NCBI GenBank assembly: GCA_017405595.1
Contig: JAFRAC010000026.1
Coordinates: forward strand, 215,558-279,557
DNA: 64,000 nt
Origin: Thermoguttaceae bacterium
Lineage (GTDB): Bacteria; Planctomycetota; Planctomycetia; Pirellulales; Thermoguttaceae
Direction: 5' to 3'
Below, piece after piece: positions 9,685 to 18,812 of this stretch; the stretch's first letter is position 1, and each line of letters starts with the position of its first letter. A program made the position numbers and the translations under genes. The notes below the pieces were generated by a model. That model was given only the letters and a program-made list of their open reading frames with translations. It made no database searches and was not told the origin of the DNA.

Positions 9685-11055
9685 TTACTCCTCTTCTTTC
9701 ATAATGGTGTTGAGCATCGTGCGAAGCGTGGTCGTGTAATCGTTCTTGCCGAGATCGACCAGCGTGCAGAGCGCGACGTCCTCTTCGTCAAGTTCGAGCG
9801 CGCCGAGTTTTTCGGCGTTATCGATATCGCCGACCTCGAGCGCCTTGAACAGATAAAGGGGGATAATATCGAGCGGCATCACCTTCTCGAGTGCATCGTT
9901 CGGAAAAACGGCCCGATGACCGCCGTGCAGGGCGGTGGTCATCTTATAGCCCCAGCGGGGGAGATACCACGAGGCGACCGTGCGCGCCGCCGAGAATTTG
10001 CGGAACCCGGGCAGGGTCCAGGCAAAAAGCTCGCGGGGATTTCCGTCGCCGATCACCGAAACCTGGTTCACATAGGGGCCAAGCGCGCAGAGGCCGTTTT
10101 CTTCGGCGGCGCGTCCGCAGAGGACGCTTCCGGAAATGATGCGGACCTCGCCTTCCTTGAGTTCCCCTTCGGTTAATTCCTTTAAACAGGCGCCGACCCG
10201 GGTACGCAGCAGACGCGGATTTTTGACCATCGGGCCGGAAAGCGCGACCACGCGCTCGGCCGGATAGCGGCCGGTCGTAAAGAGGGCGCCGATCGCGATC
10301 ACGTCCTGATAGCCGATCGTCCAGACCGTCTTATTGAGGCCGACCGGATCAAGGAAATGGATATGCGTTCCCGCCAGACCCGCCGGATGCGGACCGGTGA
10401 CATTGACAATTTCGACCTTATCGACGGTTTCTTCGGGAAGTTCGACGTTCGGAGCCTTGCAGAGCCAGATTTTCTGGCCGCAGATGCGGCTGAGGACTTT
10501 CAGCCCGGCGGTAAAATCGCTGATCCGTTCGGCGATGATGAGAGCCGGATCGGGGGCACCGGGATTGGTATCAATGACGGTCACAAAGAGGGAATGGGGA
10601 GCCGTGCCGAGTTTCGGAACCACGCTGAAAGGACGGGTGCGCAGCGCGGTCCAAAGCCCGGACGACGCGAGAATATCGCGGACTTTCTCTTCCGGAAGGG
10701 AATCGAGCGCGGCGGTATCGAACTTTTCGAACTCGACCGATTGATTGGCGGCATCCCCTTCGTCCAGCGCGATCACAATGCTTCGGAACGCGCGTTTTTC
10801 ACCCCGGCAGATCTTTTCGACCACACCGGCTCCGGGCGAAGTGAACTTGACGCCGGGGTTTTTCTTATCTTCGAACAGGACTTCGCCCGCCAAAACCCGC
10901 TGACCCTCCTCGACGGCGACACTCGGACGCATCGCGACATAATCGGGGCCGGTAACGGCGACATGCTTAATCGGTTTGTTGTTTGGATCGATCCGCTGCT
11001 GGGGCGCTCCGGCGAGCGCGAGATCCAGCCCTTTGGTGATTTCGAGGTTTTTCAC
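9685..11055 (-). CDS. nqrA: Na+-NQR subunit A
   Basis: 456 residues, the soluble cytoplasmic subunit of the complex, first gene of the operon. The N-terminus MKNLEITKGLDLALAG and the biotinyl-lipoyl-like fold region with SPGAGVVEKICRGEKRA are family hallmarks, as is PAGLAGTHIHFLDPVG near 245 in the middle domain. No cofactor cysteines are needed. The stop lies six bases before nqrB. The roughly 290 bases upstream hold an AT-rich patch that probably includes the operon promoter. Confidence 0.96.
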   Translation of the reverse strand: MKNLEITKGLDLALAGAPQQRIDPNNKPIKHVAVTGPDYVAMRPSVAVEEGQRVLAGEVLFEDKKNPGVKFTSPGAGVVEKICRGEKRAFRSIVIALDEGDAANQSVEFEKFDTAALDSLPEEKVRDILASSGLWTALRTRPFSVVPKLGTAPHSLFVTVIDTNPGAPDPALIIAERISDFTAGLKVLSRICGQKIWLCKAPNVELPEETVDKVEIVNVTGPHPAGLAGTHIHFLDPVGLNKTVWTIGYQDVIAIGALFTTGRYPAERVVALSGPMVKNPRLLRTRVGACLKELTEGELKEGEVRIISGSVLCGRAAEENGLCALGPYVNQVSVIGDGNPRELFAWTLPGFRKFSAARTVASWYLPRWGYKMTTALHGGHRAVFPNDALEKVMPLDIIPLYLFKALEVGDIDNAEKLGALELDEEDVALCTLVDLGKNDYTTTLRTMLNTIMKEEE

Positions 11056-11349
11056 GATCGAACGCCTACTCCACTTTTCAAACTCATGGGAAGGAACCGC
11101 GGACAGCGGCCCCTTCCCCTCTGATAGCCACGCCGACCCAACGCTTTTGCCCGCGCGGCAGAAGCCGCGAAAGGCCCAGAGCTTGGATCGGAACCTTTGG
11201 ATAATAATTTCCCTATTACCTAGTTTAATAGATAAAGGAAAAAAGTCTAGCTGGGCGGAAAAACAAAGCGGGAAAATGATTTTTCCGGGGGAACAGGGAG
11301 GAAGAACAGACCGCTGCGGGGCTTCCTCTTCCGAAAAAGCGCGCTTCTT
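11056..11349. other. intergenic region upstream of nqrA and downstream of rtcB
   Basis: No coding signal on either strand. An AT-rich patch at 11200-11250 contrasts with the GC-rich surroundings and is the likely site of the nqr promoter on the minus strand, but no hexamer pair with good spacing could be fixed. A GC-rich palindrome with a short T tract near 11340 may help end rtcB transcription; it is weak. Confidence 0.4.
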
Positions 11350-12576
11350 TCAGTTTGCCTTGAAATTATAGATCGGTTTCAGGATCTCGATGATATCGAC
11401 GCTTTCGCGAACCGCGCCGATAATGTCCGAGAGCGATTTGTACGCCATCGGCGCTTCGTCGAGGGTGGATTCATTTACCGAAGTCGAGTAGATGCCCGCC
11501 ATCTGCCGGCGGTATTCCTTCATGTCCAAACGGCTTTTCGCCGCGCTGCGCGACATAATCCGGCCCGCCCCGTGCGGCGCCGAAAAGTTCCAGTCCGGGT
11601 TCCCTTTCCCCACCGCCAGGATGCTTCCGTCGCGCATATTGATCGGGATGAGAACCTTTTCCCCCCGATGGGCGGCAATCGCGCCTTTCCGAAGAATCAT
11701 TTCGCGGGTATCGATATAATTGTGGATGGTGTGAAAGGCATCCCTTCCTTCGAGATTCAAGAGGTCCAGAATGATTTCCGCCATCTTTTCGCGGTTACGG
11801 CGCGCGAACCGCTGGCAGAGTTCAACATCGTGAAGGTAATCGCTTAAATCTTCCCCGTAAACAAAACAGAGGTCATCCGGAACGGCGGCTTCCGCCCGTC
11901 CCGATTTCAGGGCTTTTAAAGCGCTCTCGATTTCATCCGACCGGCCGGCGGCTTTGTATTCGGCAATGAGAGCGTCCCTCTTCACGGAAAACCTCTCTTG
12001 CTCCGCGTTGAGCTCGATCGCCTTCCGCTGATAATATTCCGCAACCTGTTTACCCAGGTTGCGGGATCCGGAATGAATCACGAGGTATTTCGCACCGTCG
12101 GCGGACCGGTCGATCTCGATGAAATGGTTCCCGCCTCCGAGCGTGCCGAGACTGCACCGCAAATGCTCGAGATTTTTGAGTCCCGGAAAACAGCGCAGTT
12201 CCGTGAAATCAAAATCCTCTTGCGGACGGTTCCACACGTTCATGCCGGAAGGAATGAAACGGGACGCGGCGTCCATCTCCCTCATCTCAATTTCGGCGTT
12301 CCCCAGGCTGACGGTATACATCCCGCAGCCGATATCGACCCCGACAACATTCGGAACAACCTTATCGGCAACGGTCATCGTTGTTCCGATCGTGCACCCT
12401 TTCCCCGCATGGACGTCGGGCATGATTCGGATACGGCTTCCCGCCGTAAACCCGCAGTCGCACATCCGGCGGATCTGCTCGACAGCTTCCTCTTCGGCCA
12501 CCTTGGCAAAACAGAGTGCCGTGCTGACTTTACCCTTGATCTGAAAAGGAGTAACCGCGGATTGATTCTTTGCCAT
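11350..12576 (-). CDS. rtcB: RNA-splicing ligase RtcB
   Basis: 408 residues. RtcB joins RNA 2',3'-cyclic phosphate or 3'-phosphate ends to 5'-hydroxyl ends using GTP and Mn2+. Recognisable blocks are MPDVHAGKGCTIGTTM, NVVGVDIGCGMY with the metal-binding Cys, LGTLGGGNHFIEID, VIHSGSRNLG, and the C-terminal APHGAGRIMSR containing the guanylated His. Ribosome-binding site GGGGAG precedes ATG 12576. No archease or RtcA gene is beside it, so it seems to act alone in RNA repair; the neighbouring divergent gene encodes an unrelated secreted protein. Confidence 0.95.
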   Translation of the reverse strand: MAKNQSAVTPFQIKGKVSTALCFAKVAEEEAVEQIRRMCDCGFTAGSRIRIMPDVHAGKGCTIGTTMTVADKVVPNVVGVDIGCGMYTVSLGNAEIEMREMDAASRFIPSGMNVWNRPQEDFDFTELRCFPGLKNLEHLRCSLGTLGGGNHFIEIDRSADGAKYLVIHSGSRNLGKQVAEYYQRKAIELNAEQERFSVKRDALIAEYKAAGRSDEIESALKALKSGRAEAAVPDDLCFVYGEDLSDYLHDVELCQRFARRNREKMAEIILDLLNLEGRDAFHTIHNYIDTREMILRKGAIAAHRGEKVLIPINMRDGSILAVGKGNPDWNFSAPHGAGRIMSRSAAKSRLDMKEYRRQMAGIYSTSVNESTLDEAPMAYKSLSDIIGAVRESVDIIEILKPIYNFKAN

Positions 12577-12981
12577 TCTTTGCAGCTCCCCTCACCTGCC
12601 GAGAGTTCTGACCATTTTTTCTTCTCATTTCCTTCCCCTTTATATCACAAACCTGAAATTCCTGAATACGCTCCCTGTTTCCAAACCCCGCAGCCGAAGG
12701 CGGAACCGCTTGGCCGATTGCGGCGGGAGGCACGTCCGGGTCGGAACGAAGAGGCGAAAAATCAATGCCAAACGCCTTCGCCGGCTCCCGGCAGCAAGAT
12801 GCCGCGTGATGCCGGGGAAGAGTATTGCCGGACCATTGATTCTTCCTCAAAGCCGATGTACAATGGTTCCGTCATTCTTATTGGGATGCGGCGGATTTTT
12901 GCGGTCTGCGTTACACAAAAACTCTGCCGTCATAAGTTTTAAGAAATCCGCCGATATCCGCATCAACCGAAATCAGGAAAA
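12577..12981. other. divergent intergenic region between rtcB and the sialidase-like gene
   Basis: 405 bases without a credible gene. On the minus strand TATAAA at 12644-12639, in the context GTGATATAAAGGG also seen before the helicase gene, is a likely -10 for rtcB. On the plus strand a good promoter lies at 12835-12863. The remaining GC-rich sequence shows nothing that could be assigned. Confidence 0.5.
12835..12863 (+). promoter_or_regulatory. promoter for the sialidase-like gene
   Basis: TTGATT (12835-12840), a 17-base spacer and TACAAT (12858-12863). It would give a leader of roughly 110 bases before ATG 12982. Confidence 0.5.
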
Positions 12982-14091
12982 ATGTTACACATTCTCAGAC
13001 TCACTCTTGCGCTGTTATTCTCCGTTCTTACGTGTGTTTCCCTCTTTGCCGAAGAACTCACCGAAGGAGAAGACTTCGTCTATGTCACCCATGACGGGGG
13101 TGCCGGGGGCTACGAAGCGTTCCCCGATGTCTGCCGGCTCAAAGACGGCCGGCTTCTGTGCGTCTTTTACGACGGATACGGACACATCGCCTGGCCCAAC
13201 GCGAACATCTTTAAGACAGGCGGACGGATTTCCGGGACTTATTCTTCCGACGAGGGGAAAACCTGGACTCCCCCCTTTGTCATCTTCGATTCCCCTTTCG
13301 ACGACCGGGATCCTTCGCTCACCGTTCTCGACGACGGAACGATTCTCTGCAGCTTTTTCATCCTGGACAGGCCGGTCGACCCCCAAACGAAATACCGCAA
13401 ACTTGGTTCCTGGTTCATCCGTTCGGAAGACGGCGGCACATCCTGGAGCGAACCGTTCCCCATCTCAGACCGGTTCTGGGGTTCATCCCCCATCCGGATC
13501 CTCCGTGACGGAACGTGGATCGTCGGACTCTACAACCAGACCCCCGACTGGAATGCCGCGGTCGGAATCTCAAATGATCAAGGGAAAAGATGGCGTGTCG
13601 AGATCGTTCCGACCGCAGGGCTCCCGGACGGCGACGAAACCGATCTCATCCAGCGCTCAGACGGTTCCCTCTACCTGATTGTCCGGAACAGGGAAGGTGC
13701 GGGTCCCCGCCCGATGCTCTTCAGTCAGTCGTTCGACAGCGGAGCGACCTGGACCAAAGCTGAAAGTACCGGTTTTTCCGGACACTCCCCCTACCTCTAC
13801 GAAACACCGGACGGAGTCTATGTTCTGGGAACAAGAACGGGGAAAACGCCGCTCGAAGGAGACGGCGTACTCCCCGGAACGACGACGATCCGGCTCAGCT
13901 TCGACGAGGGGAAAACCTGGGGGCTTCCGGTCACGGTCGACCGCAAGCTCGGCGCCTATCCCTCGATGGCAACGCTTTCCGACGGTTCAGCGCTGATCGT
14001 CTACTACGAAGAGGGTCCCGGTTCGAATATCCGCGCCCGGAAATTCCGAATCAGCGAAGGGCGGCTCGAGTGGCTGAAGTTCAGCCGGTAA
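12982..14091 (+). CDS. secreted sialidase-like (BNR/Asp-box) protein
   Basis: 369 residues with a signal peptide (MLHILRLTLALLFSVLTCVSLFA, cleavage near residue 23). Five Asp-box motifs (S-x-D-x-G-x-x-W) are visible: SSDEGKTW, SEDGGTSW, SNDQGKRW, SFDSGATW and SFDEGKTW, spaced as expected for a six-bladed beta-propeller. The family includes exo-alpha-sialidases that remove terminal sialic acid from glycans, but many planctomycete members act on other sugars or are uncharacterised; an arginine triad could not be assigned with certainty. AGGAAA precedes the start. Likely periplasmic or exported and part of the glycan-degrading repertoire. Confidence 0.8.
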   Translation: MLHILRLTLALLFSVLTCVSLFAEELTEGEDFVYVTHDGGAGGYEAFPDVCRLKDGRLLCVFYDGYGHIAWPNANIFKTGGRISGTYSSDEGKTWTPPFVIFDSPFDDRDPSLTVLDDGTILCSFFILDRPVDPQTKYRKLGSWFIRSEDGGTSWSEPFPISDRFWGSSPIRILRDGTWIVGLYNQTPDWNAAVGISNDQGKRWRVEIVPTAGLPDGDETDLIQRSDGSLYLIVRNREGAGPRPMLFSQSFDSGATWTKAESTGFSGHSPYLYETPDGVYVLGTRTGKTPLEGDGVLPGTTTIRLSFDEGKTWGLPVTVDRKLGAYPSMATLSDGSALIVYYEEGPGSNIRARKFRISEGRLEWLKFSR

Positions 14092-14106
14092 GCGCCGCCG
14101 CGCAGT

Positions 14107-16935
14107 TCAGCTGCCGCTGCACAAACGGACCGAGTAAACTTTGATTTCCCCTTTGCGCGTCGTGGGAAGGCCGATACTGATCGATTTAAACGCTCCCGTA
14201 TATCCGCTGATCTGGCTCAGGTCGACGGTCCAGGTGTTCCGCGTACCGTCGGCCAAAACCGGAAGCTGGACGGAAATGACTGAAGTGGCAGAATGCTGTT
14301 CCGTATCAGCAACCAGATCGTAAGACGAAAGCGGCGTGAGCGTCACCGTCAGATTCGCCTCTTCTCCCGGCTGGGCGTTATTGAGAAGAAGTTCCGCGTC
14401 GATTTCCAGAATCGGGGCCTCTTCGGCTCTCCAGAAGGTGTCCGGGCCGACGATTTTCCCTTGCGGCGCGGGGGTAAAGGAGACGTTCAGGCACTCGTTA
14501 ATCGGATAGCCTTTGTCTCTGGCGGAACCGGAGTAGGTCCAGCAGCACCGGTCGCTTTCGAATGTCCACGCGGGAAGTTCCGGAAGAGTATCTTCCGCGA
14601 TTTCATAAACACGCGAACGGATTTCATCAAGGGAGCCGACAATGAAATAGGCGCGGTAGGTTCGCTCAATGTTGTAGTCGAGGATCATCTTCGAAAGAGG
14701 CGCGATATACCCCGTCTGTCCGTCTTTCGCCCCGCCGACCCCTTTCAGGCCGTCCCCGCCGAAAAAGCCGGAGGCGAAACTCGCCGATTCCGGCTGATAG
14801 ACGCCGAGCCCCGTGTTGTTGTCATCGAGAAGCGCCGACCAGCGTTCCGGACAATAGTAGTAGAGCCAGGGCCACCCGTTCCCGTCCCCCTTGTCGACCA
14901 GAACGGTCGTCTGTTCATTCTGGAACGGATTATCCCCCAAATACGAGACAAGCTTATACCACCGGCCGTTCGTGTAGACCGCGGGCATTTCCTGACTCCT
15001 TGCCGAATACTGGGTGGTATCGCTCCGGGAATTGATAATGGTCGCGTCCAGATAGAAGCCGTAGGATGTCAGTGTGTAGACGCATTCGAAAATGCATTCG
15101 GCGGGAAGGTTCTCGTTCGGCCAGAGCATGGGAACCGTCCGGACCGTCATGGTGTTGCCGGTCTGTTCAAAGGAGATGACCTTCGACTGGTAACCGTAGC
15201 AATCCCCGGACTGAATCGGATTCCACCCCAGGTACCGCCATGACTCGTACGGCTGCTCGCCGTTCGGACCGATATACGGGACCGGGCCGCTGTAATAAGA
15301 GAGCTGGATCTGCCGGCCCCAGTCGCAGCTGTTGATCATGTTCACGTTGCCGTTTTTCTTATCGGAAAGCCAGGTTACCGCCCCGCCGATCGACAGGTCG
15401 ATTCCAAGCTTCACGCGGCCGTTCTGCAGATAGCGCATCGGCTCATCGCCGTAGTCATACGCCTCGGGAATGGCGTCAAAGGCGGGCGCCCCGACCGTAA
15501 TGTTGCAGAAGGCCATGTCCCCTTCGCTGCTGCGGAAACCGACCATGCCGCCGGAAAGCGTCGAATCGGAAACCGAGAGCAGAACGGTGTCCCCCGTGCC
15601 GCACGACAGGATGCCGTCGGAAAGCTGCGCCCAGATCGTATAATACCGCGAATACGCAAAGTTTGCGGATCCCGTCGCGAGAAGGCTCATCACATTCCCT
15701 TCACTGATGTAGTAAAGACGGACTGTGGTGTCCTGAAATTCAACGTAGTATCGCTCGCCTGACTCCTGAACAGCCAGATCAATCCCCCCCCGGAATTCGG
15801 CGGAATTCGACGAGATGAAATCGGCGGTGACCAGAATTTCTCCGGGGAAGGCGTCATAGTCGCATATCGCATCCAGAGCGCCGCCTGCCGCGTCGATCGT
15901 CAGGGTGCCGCCGGCCACCGAAATATTCGAAATCTGATCGCCAATAAACAGCCAGTTCCCGATGTCCGTGGGCTCGATTCGGTAAGAGAGGATCGGTTCG
16001 GCGAGGGGCACTCCGTCTTCGACGAAGTTCGAAATGATGTAAACATCGCCGATCCGATTCGAAACGGCCGGCGCCGCGGCCGGATTCGGTTCGACCGAAA
16101 TGTTGCTGAAAAGACTGACCCCGTCCGAAGCATAGAACCCGACCTTGCCGCCGGAAAGGGTACTGTCGCTCACGCGGATCAGCGTGTCGCCGCCGACACC
16201 GAAGAAGAGCTGACCGTCGGACCGCTGCATCCAGACGGTATAGGTCTGGTTAGAGGCAAAATTGCGGAAAGCCCCGTTGAGAAGGGTCCTCTCTCCGCTG
16301 CCGCTGACACGGTAGAGACAGACGCGGTCACTCTGAATCTCGGCGTAATAACACCTGCCATCGTCCTGAACCGACAGTTCGATCCCCGCCCTGAAATCTA
16401 ACGTGGGATCAGTCGACCGAAAATCGGCGGTCACGCGCAATTCGTCCGGGAACCCCCCGTAATTGCAGACCGCTTCCAGCGAGCCGTCTCTCGCGGCAAG
16501 GATAAGCGACCCCCTGCTGGCAGTGATCTTCGAAATATCGCTGCCGGAAAGCTGCCAGTTCGCGGTGCTCGACGGATAGATTTCGTAAGACTTGGTGTTT
16601 TCGGGGAGCGCATCGCTGGTCTTAAACCAGTAGGAGGAAAGGAGCGCGTGATCCCCCGGCCCGATAAACCCGTCCCCATCGATGTCCGAGGCAGGGTTCC
16701 AGTTCTCGCTGCCGTCGGTCGAAAACCAGGCGCGGCTCATATACGAGTATTCTGCCGGGCCGATAAACCCGTCACCGTCGACATCGACGGTCGAGGCAAC
16801 GTAGACATCGCCGGTTTTGTATCCGGTATGCGCCGCGGCAAGGGGGGCAGGGGCGGCAAGAGATGCCAGTCCGGCGGTGATCGCCAGAAGCTGGCGTTCT
16901 TCAAGAGATTCCACGCGAAGTTTGCGATAATTCAT
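14107..16935 (-). CDS. large secreted protein with LEERQLLA export motif, dockerin-like loops and duplicated beta-sandwich modules
   Basis: 942 residues from ATG 16935, which has GAGGGGG upstream and places the planctomycete N-terminal motif LEERQLLA at 11-18. Two dockerin-type calcium loops follow, DVDGDGFIGPAE (51-62) and DIDGDGFIGPGD (84-95). Residues about 115-290 and 315-475 are two copies of one LamG-like module, sharing phrases such as TLSGGKVGFYASDG / TLSGGMVGFRSSEG. Residues about 490-815 form a Trp/Tyr-rich domain that resembles a carbohydrate-active beta-sandwich but matches no family I can name; the end (820-942) looks like a carbohydrate-binding sandwich. Probably cell-surface glycan binding or degradation. 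Confidence 0.8.
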   Translation of the reverse strand: MNYRKLRVESLEERQLLAITAGLASLAAPAPLAAAHTGYKTGDVYVASTVDVDGDGFIGPAEYSYMSRAWFSTDGSENWNPASDIDGDGFIGPGDHALLSSYWFKTSDALPENTKSYEIYPSSTANWQLSGSDISKITASRGSLILAARDGSLEAVCNYGGFPDELRVTADFRSTDPTLDFRAGIELSVQDDGRCYYAEIQSDRVCLYRVSGSGERTLLNGAFRNFASNQTYTVWMQRSDGQLFFGVGGDTLIRVSDSTLSGGKVGFYASDGVSLFSNISVEPNPAAAPAVSNRIGDVYIISNFVEDGVPLAEPILSYRIEPTDIGNWLFIGDQISNISVAGGTLTIDAAGGALDAICDYDAFPGEILVTADFISSNSAEFRGGIDLAVQESGERYYVEFQDTTVRLYYISEGNVMSLLATGSANFAYSRYYTIWAQLSDGILSCGTGDTVLLSVSDSTLSGGMVGFRSSEGDMAFCNITVGAPAFDAIPEAYDYGDEPMRYLQNGRVKLGIDLSIGGAVTWLSDKKNGNVNMINSCDWGRQIQLSYYSGPVPYIGPNGEQPYESWRYLGWNPIQSGDCYGYQSKVISFEQTGNTMTVRTVPMLWPNENLPAECIFECVYTLTSYGFYLDATIINSRSDTTQYSARSQEMPAVYTNGRWYKLVSYLGDNPFQNEQTTVLVDKGDGNGWPWLYYYCPERWSALLDDNNTGLGVYQPESASFASGFFGGDGLKGVGGAKDGQTGYIAPLSKMILDYNIERTYRAYFIVGSLDEIRSRVYEIAEDTLPELPAWTFESDRCCWTYSGSARDKGYPINECLNVSFTPAPQGKIVGPDTFWRAEEAPILEIDAELLLNNAQPGEEANLTVTLTPLSSYDLVADTEQHSATSVISVQLPVLADGTRNTWTVDLSQISGYTGAFKSISIGLPTTRKGEIKVYSVRLCSGS

Positions 16936-17112
16936 CACGACCCCCTCGATATCAGGATAGAATGGGAACGGTCTGTATCCGCTTCCCAAAATTACGGGGT
17001 TTTGCAGAAAATGGAACGTTCTCCGGAAACCGGCGGCTCACGTCCGCCGACGGAATCGGAATCCGAACAAACGCACGAAAGCGGACGGCGCTCTTTCGGA
17101 TCCGTAAAACCT

Positions 17113-17140
17113 ATTTTACTTTAACGGCCCATTTTTGCAA
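17113..17140 (-). promoter_or_regulatory. promoter for the LEERQLLA/dockerin gene
   Basis: On the minus strand TTGCAA (17140-17135), 16-base spacer, TAAAAT (17118-17113). The leader to ATG 16935 would be about 170 bases. Confidence 0.45.
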
Positions 17141-17431
17141 GAAAAACAGGGGAAATCACCCAAAGATCATTGTCTCAATAATCCCGGCTCTTTGCGGATC
17201 CGAGGTCACCGTCCGGCCCGGACACAGCCCGGGAGAGGCGGCAGCAGGAGTTCCCGGCGGTCGAATCCGGCCCGGCACCGATCACACGCCAACAGAAAAA
17301 TGTCTCCCACTGAAATGAAGCGGAAGAAATTTCGGAGGGGCTGTGAAAAAAGCTGAAGCCGCATTGATTCAGGCATGTTGAAAGAGAACTGTTTTTCGGA
17401 CTTTGCTGTCCGGAACCGCCGTCTCCGCCGA

Positions 17432-17460
17432 TTGCGCAGGCCGATGTGTTCAGGTATCAT
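17432..17460 (+). promoter_or_regulatory. promoter for the metallophosphoesterase gene
   Basis: TTGCGC (17432-17437), 17-base spacer, TATCAT (17455-17460), about 43 bases before the predicted transcript start-to-ATG distance at 17510. Moderate match. Confidence 0.4.
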
Positions 17461-17509
17461 AAAAAGGGGAGAGGGAAAAAGTCAAAACCGGAAAACGACG
17501 AGGGGTCCG

Positions 17510-18790
17510 ATGAAAAGAGTGAAATTGATCGTCTGGAGCGCGCTTCTTTTTTCCGTCGCGGGTATGGCGTTCGGCGCGCAGCCGCAAGCGGAACTTCTCC
17601 GCGAGACACTCCCCAAACCGATCGCCGGGGACCTCTCGGCCCTTCCGACCGACGGGAAAACAGGAGACTACTTCAACGCCCGCAGCGCGGAGGCCAATTC
17701 GATTACGTTCCAGTACGGAATCCAAAAACCGTCCGAAACCGGAATTCATATCGATCTTTTCCGCGAAGGGGAAAAGATTTCCTCCTTCGACGGCGGCGGA
17801 CGGTTCGGACGGGTCATTTTCAGCGGTCTGGAACCGGAAACCGAGTATACTGCCGTCGCCTCGCTCGACGCCAACTTTACAGATGAATCGTATACGCTCA
17901 ACGGGCTGACCGGTCAGGAGGCGTTTAAAAGCCTTACGGTCCCCTGCCGCACCATGGCGGTACCGAAAGGGGAACTCCTCGTCAGGGCGGCTTTCGTTTC
18001 GGACACCCATGTTTCGATCATTACCGAGGTCATGAAGCGGCTCCATTGCTCCAGTACCAGGATACTCGCCGATCTCTGCCGCGATGCTGAAGCGCGGGGA
18101 TGTCAGGTCATGATCCACGGGGGAGACGTGACCAACGCGACCGAAGAAAAAGAATTTGAGATGGCGAAAGAAAGTTTCGCCGAGTTTTCCGGTCCGGTCT
18201 ACGCGGTGGCGGGGAATCATGATGCGACCGGCCCTCAGGGCAAAGAGCTGATCCTGTGGCGGAAAGAGCTCGGGCGCGCCGCCGTCTACGAGGTTTTCGG
18301 AGGCGTGCAGTTTCTCGGTCTGAACACCGCCGACGGGTCTCTGAACAAGGAAGAGAATTTCGCCGCCGCCGCAAAACTCGACCCCGAAAAACCGGCAGTG
18401 ATCTTCTCGCATTTCCAGCTTGTCAAAGATGATACGCTCAACGACAAAAACAAGGCGATCAGCGACGCTGATGAGTGCGCGGCAATTCTCGATAAGATCG
18501 CCGCTTCGAAAAGCGTGATCTATGTCGGTCACAAGAACGTGGCGACGACTGCGTACTTGGGGAATGTCCCGCAGATCAACATGCCGCAAACGACCCAGTT
18601 CCCGATGGGGTGGCTCGAAGCGGAAATCCGTACCGATGGAATCTATCAGACGTTTGTTTTCAGCAGCAACGCCGAACTGGAAGAGCTTTCACGGGTACTG
18701 GGGGGCAATTACCTCGGCACAATCGGGTACCGCGATTGGCGGTCGTTCGGAATCTGGAACCGGTTTGTTCCCTGGCCGAATGCCGAGTAG
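17510..18790 (+). CDS. secreted calcineurin-like metallophosphoesterase with N-terminal FN3-like domain
   Basis: 426 residues from ATG 17510, selected because GAGGGG lies just upstream and a signal peptide (MKRVKLIVWSALLFSVAGMAFG) starts there. Residues about 45-155 look like a fibronectin-III-type fold ending in the typical LEPETEYTAV. The catalytic domain follows with all metal ligands of the family: SDTH (about 168), HGGD (about 203), GNHD (about 236), the histidine in FSHFQL and the GH in YVGHKN. The family hydrolyses phosphomono- or diesters with two metal ions; the substrate is unknown. Export implies nutrient scavenging. Confidence 0.85.
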   Translation: MKRVKLIVWSALLFSVAGMAFGAQPQAELLRETLPKPIAGDLSALPTDGKTGDYFNARSAEANSITFQYGIQKPSETGIHIDLFREGEKISSFDGGGRFGRVIFSGLEPETEYTAVASLDANFTDESYTLNGLTGQEAFKSLTVPCRTMAVPKGELLVRAAFVSDTHVSIITEVMKRLHCSSTRILADLCRDAEARGCQVMIHGGDVTNATEEKEFEMAKESFAEFSGPVYAVAGNHDATGPQGKELILWRKELGRAAVYEVFGGVQFLGLNTADGSLNKEENFAAAAKLDPEKPAVIFSHFQLVKDDTLNDKNKAISDADECAAILDKIAASKSVIYVGHKNVATTAYLGNVPQINMPQTTQFPMGWLEAEIRTDGIYQTFVFSSNAELEELSRVLGGNYLGTIGYRDWRSFGIWNRFVPWPNAE

Positions 18791-18812
18791 CGGCACAAGG
18801 AGAGAAACACGG

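Larger units (their letters stand above)
16936..17509. other. intergenic region with two divergent promoters
   Basis: 574 bases with no supported gene; open frames here lack ribosome-binding sites and family resemblance. It holds a minus-strand promoter at 17113-17140 for the LEERQLLA protein and a plus-strand promoter at 17432-17460 for the metallophosphoesterase. The middle (17190-17290) is GC rich and featureless. Confidence 0.5.

Noticed and set aside
12530..12850. 106-residue minus-strand frame upstream of rtcB
   Set aside because: It overlaps the rtcB start, has low-complexity composition and competes with the better rtcB start with GGGGAG.
16962..17318. 118-residue plus-strand frame in the region between two secreted-protein genes
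   Set aside because: No ribosome-binding site, no recognisable features, and it crosses the minus-strand promoter of the LEERQLLA gene.
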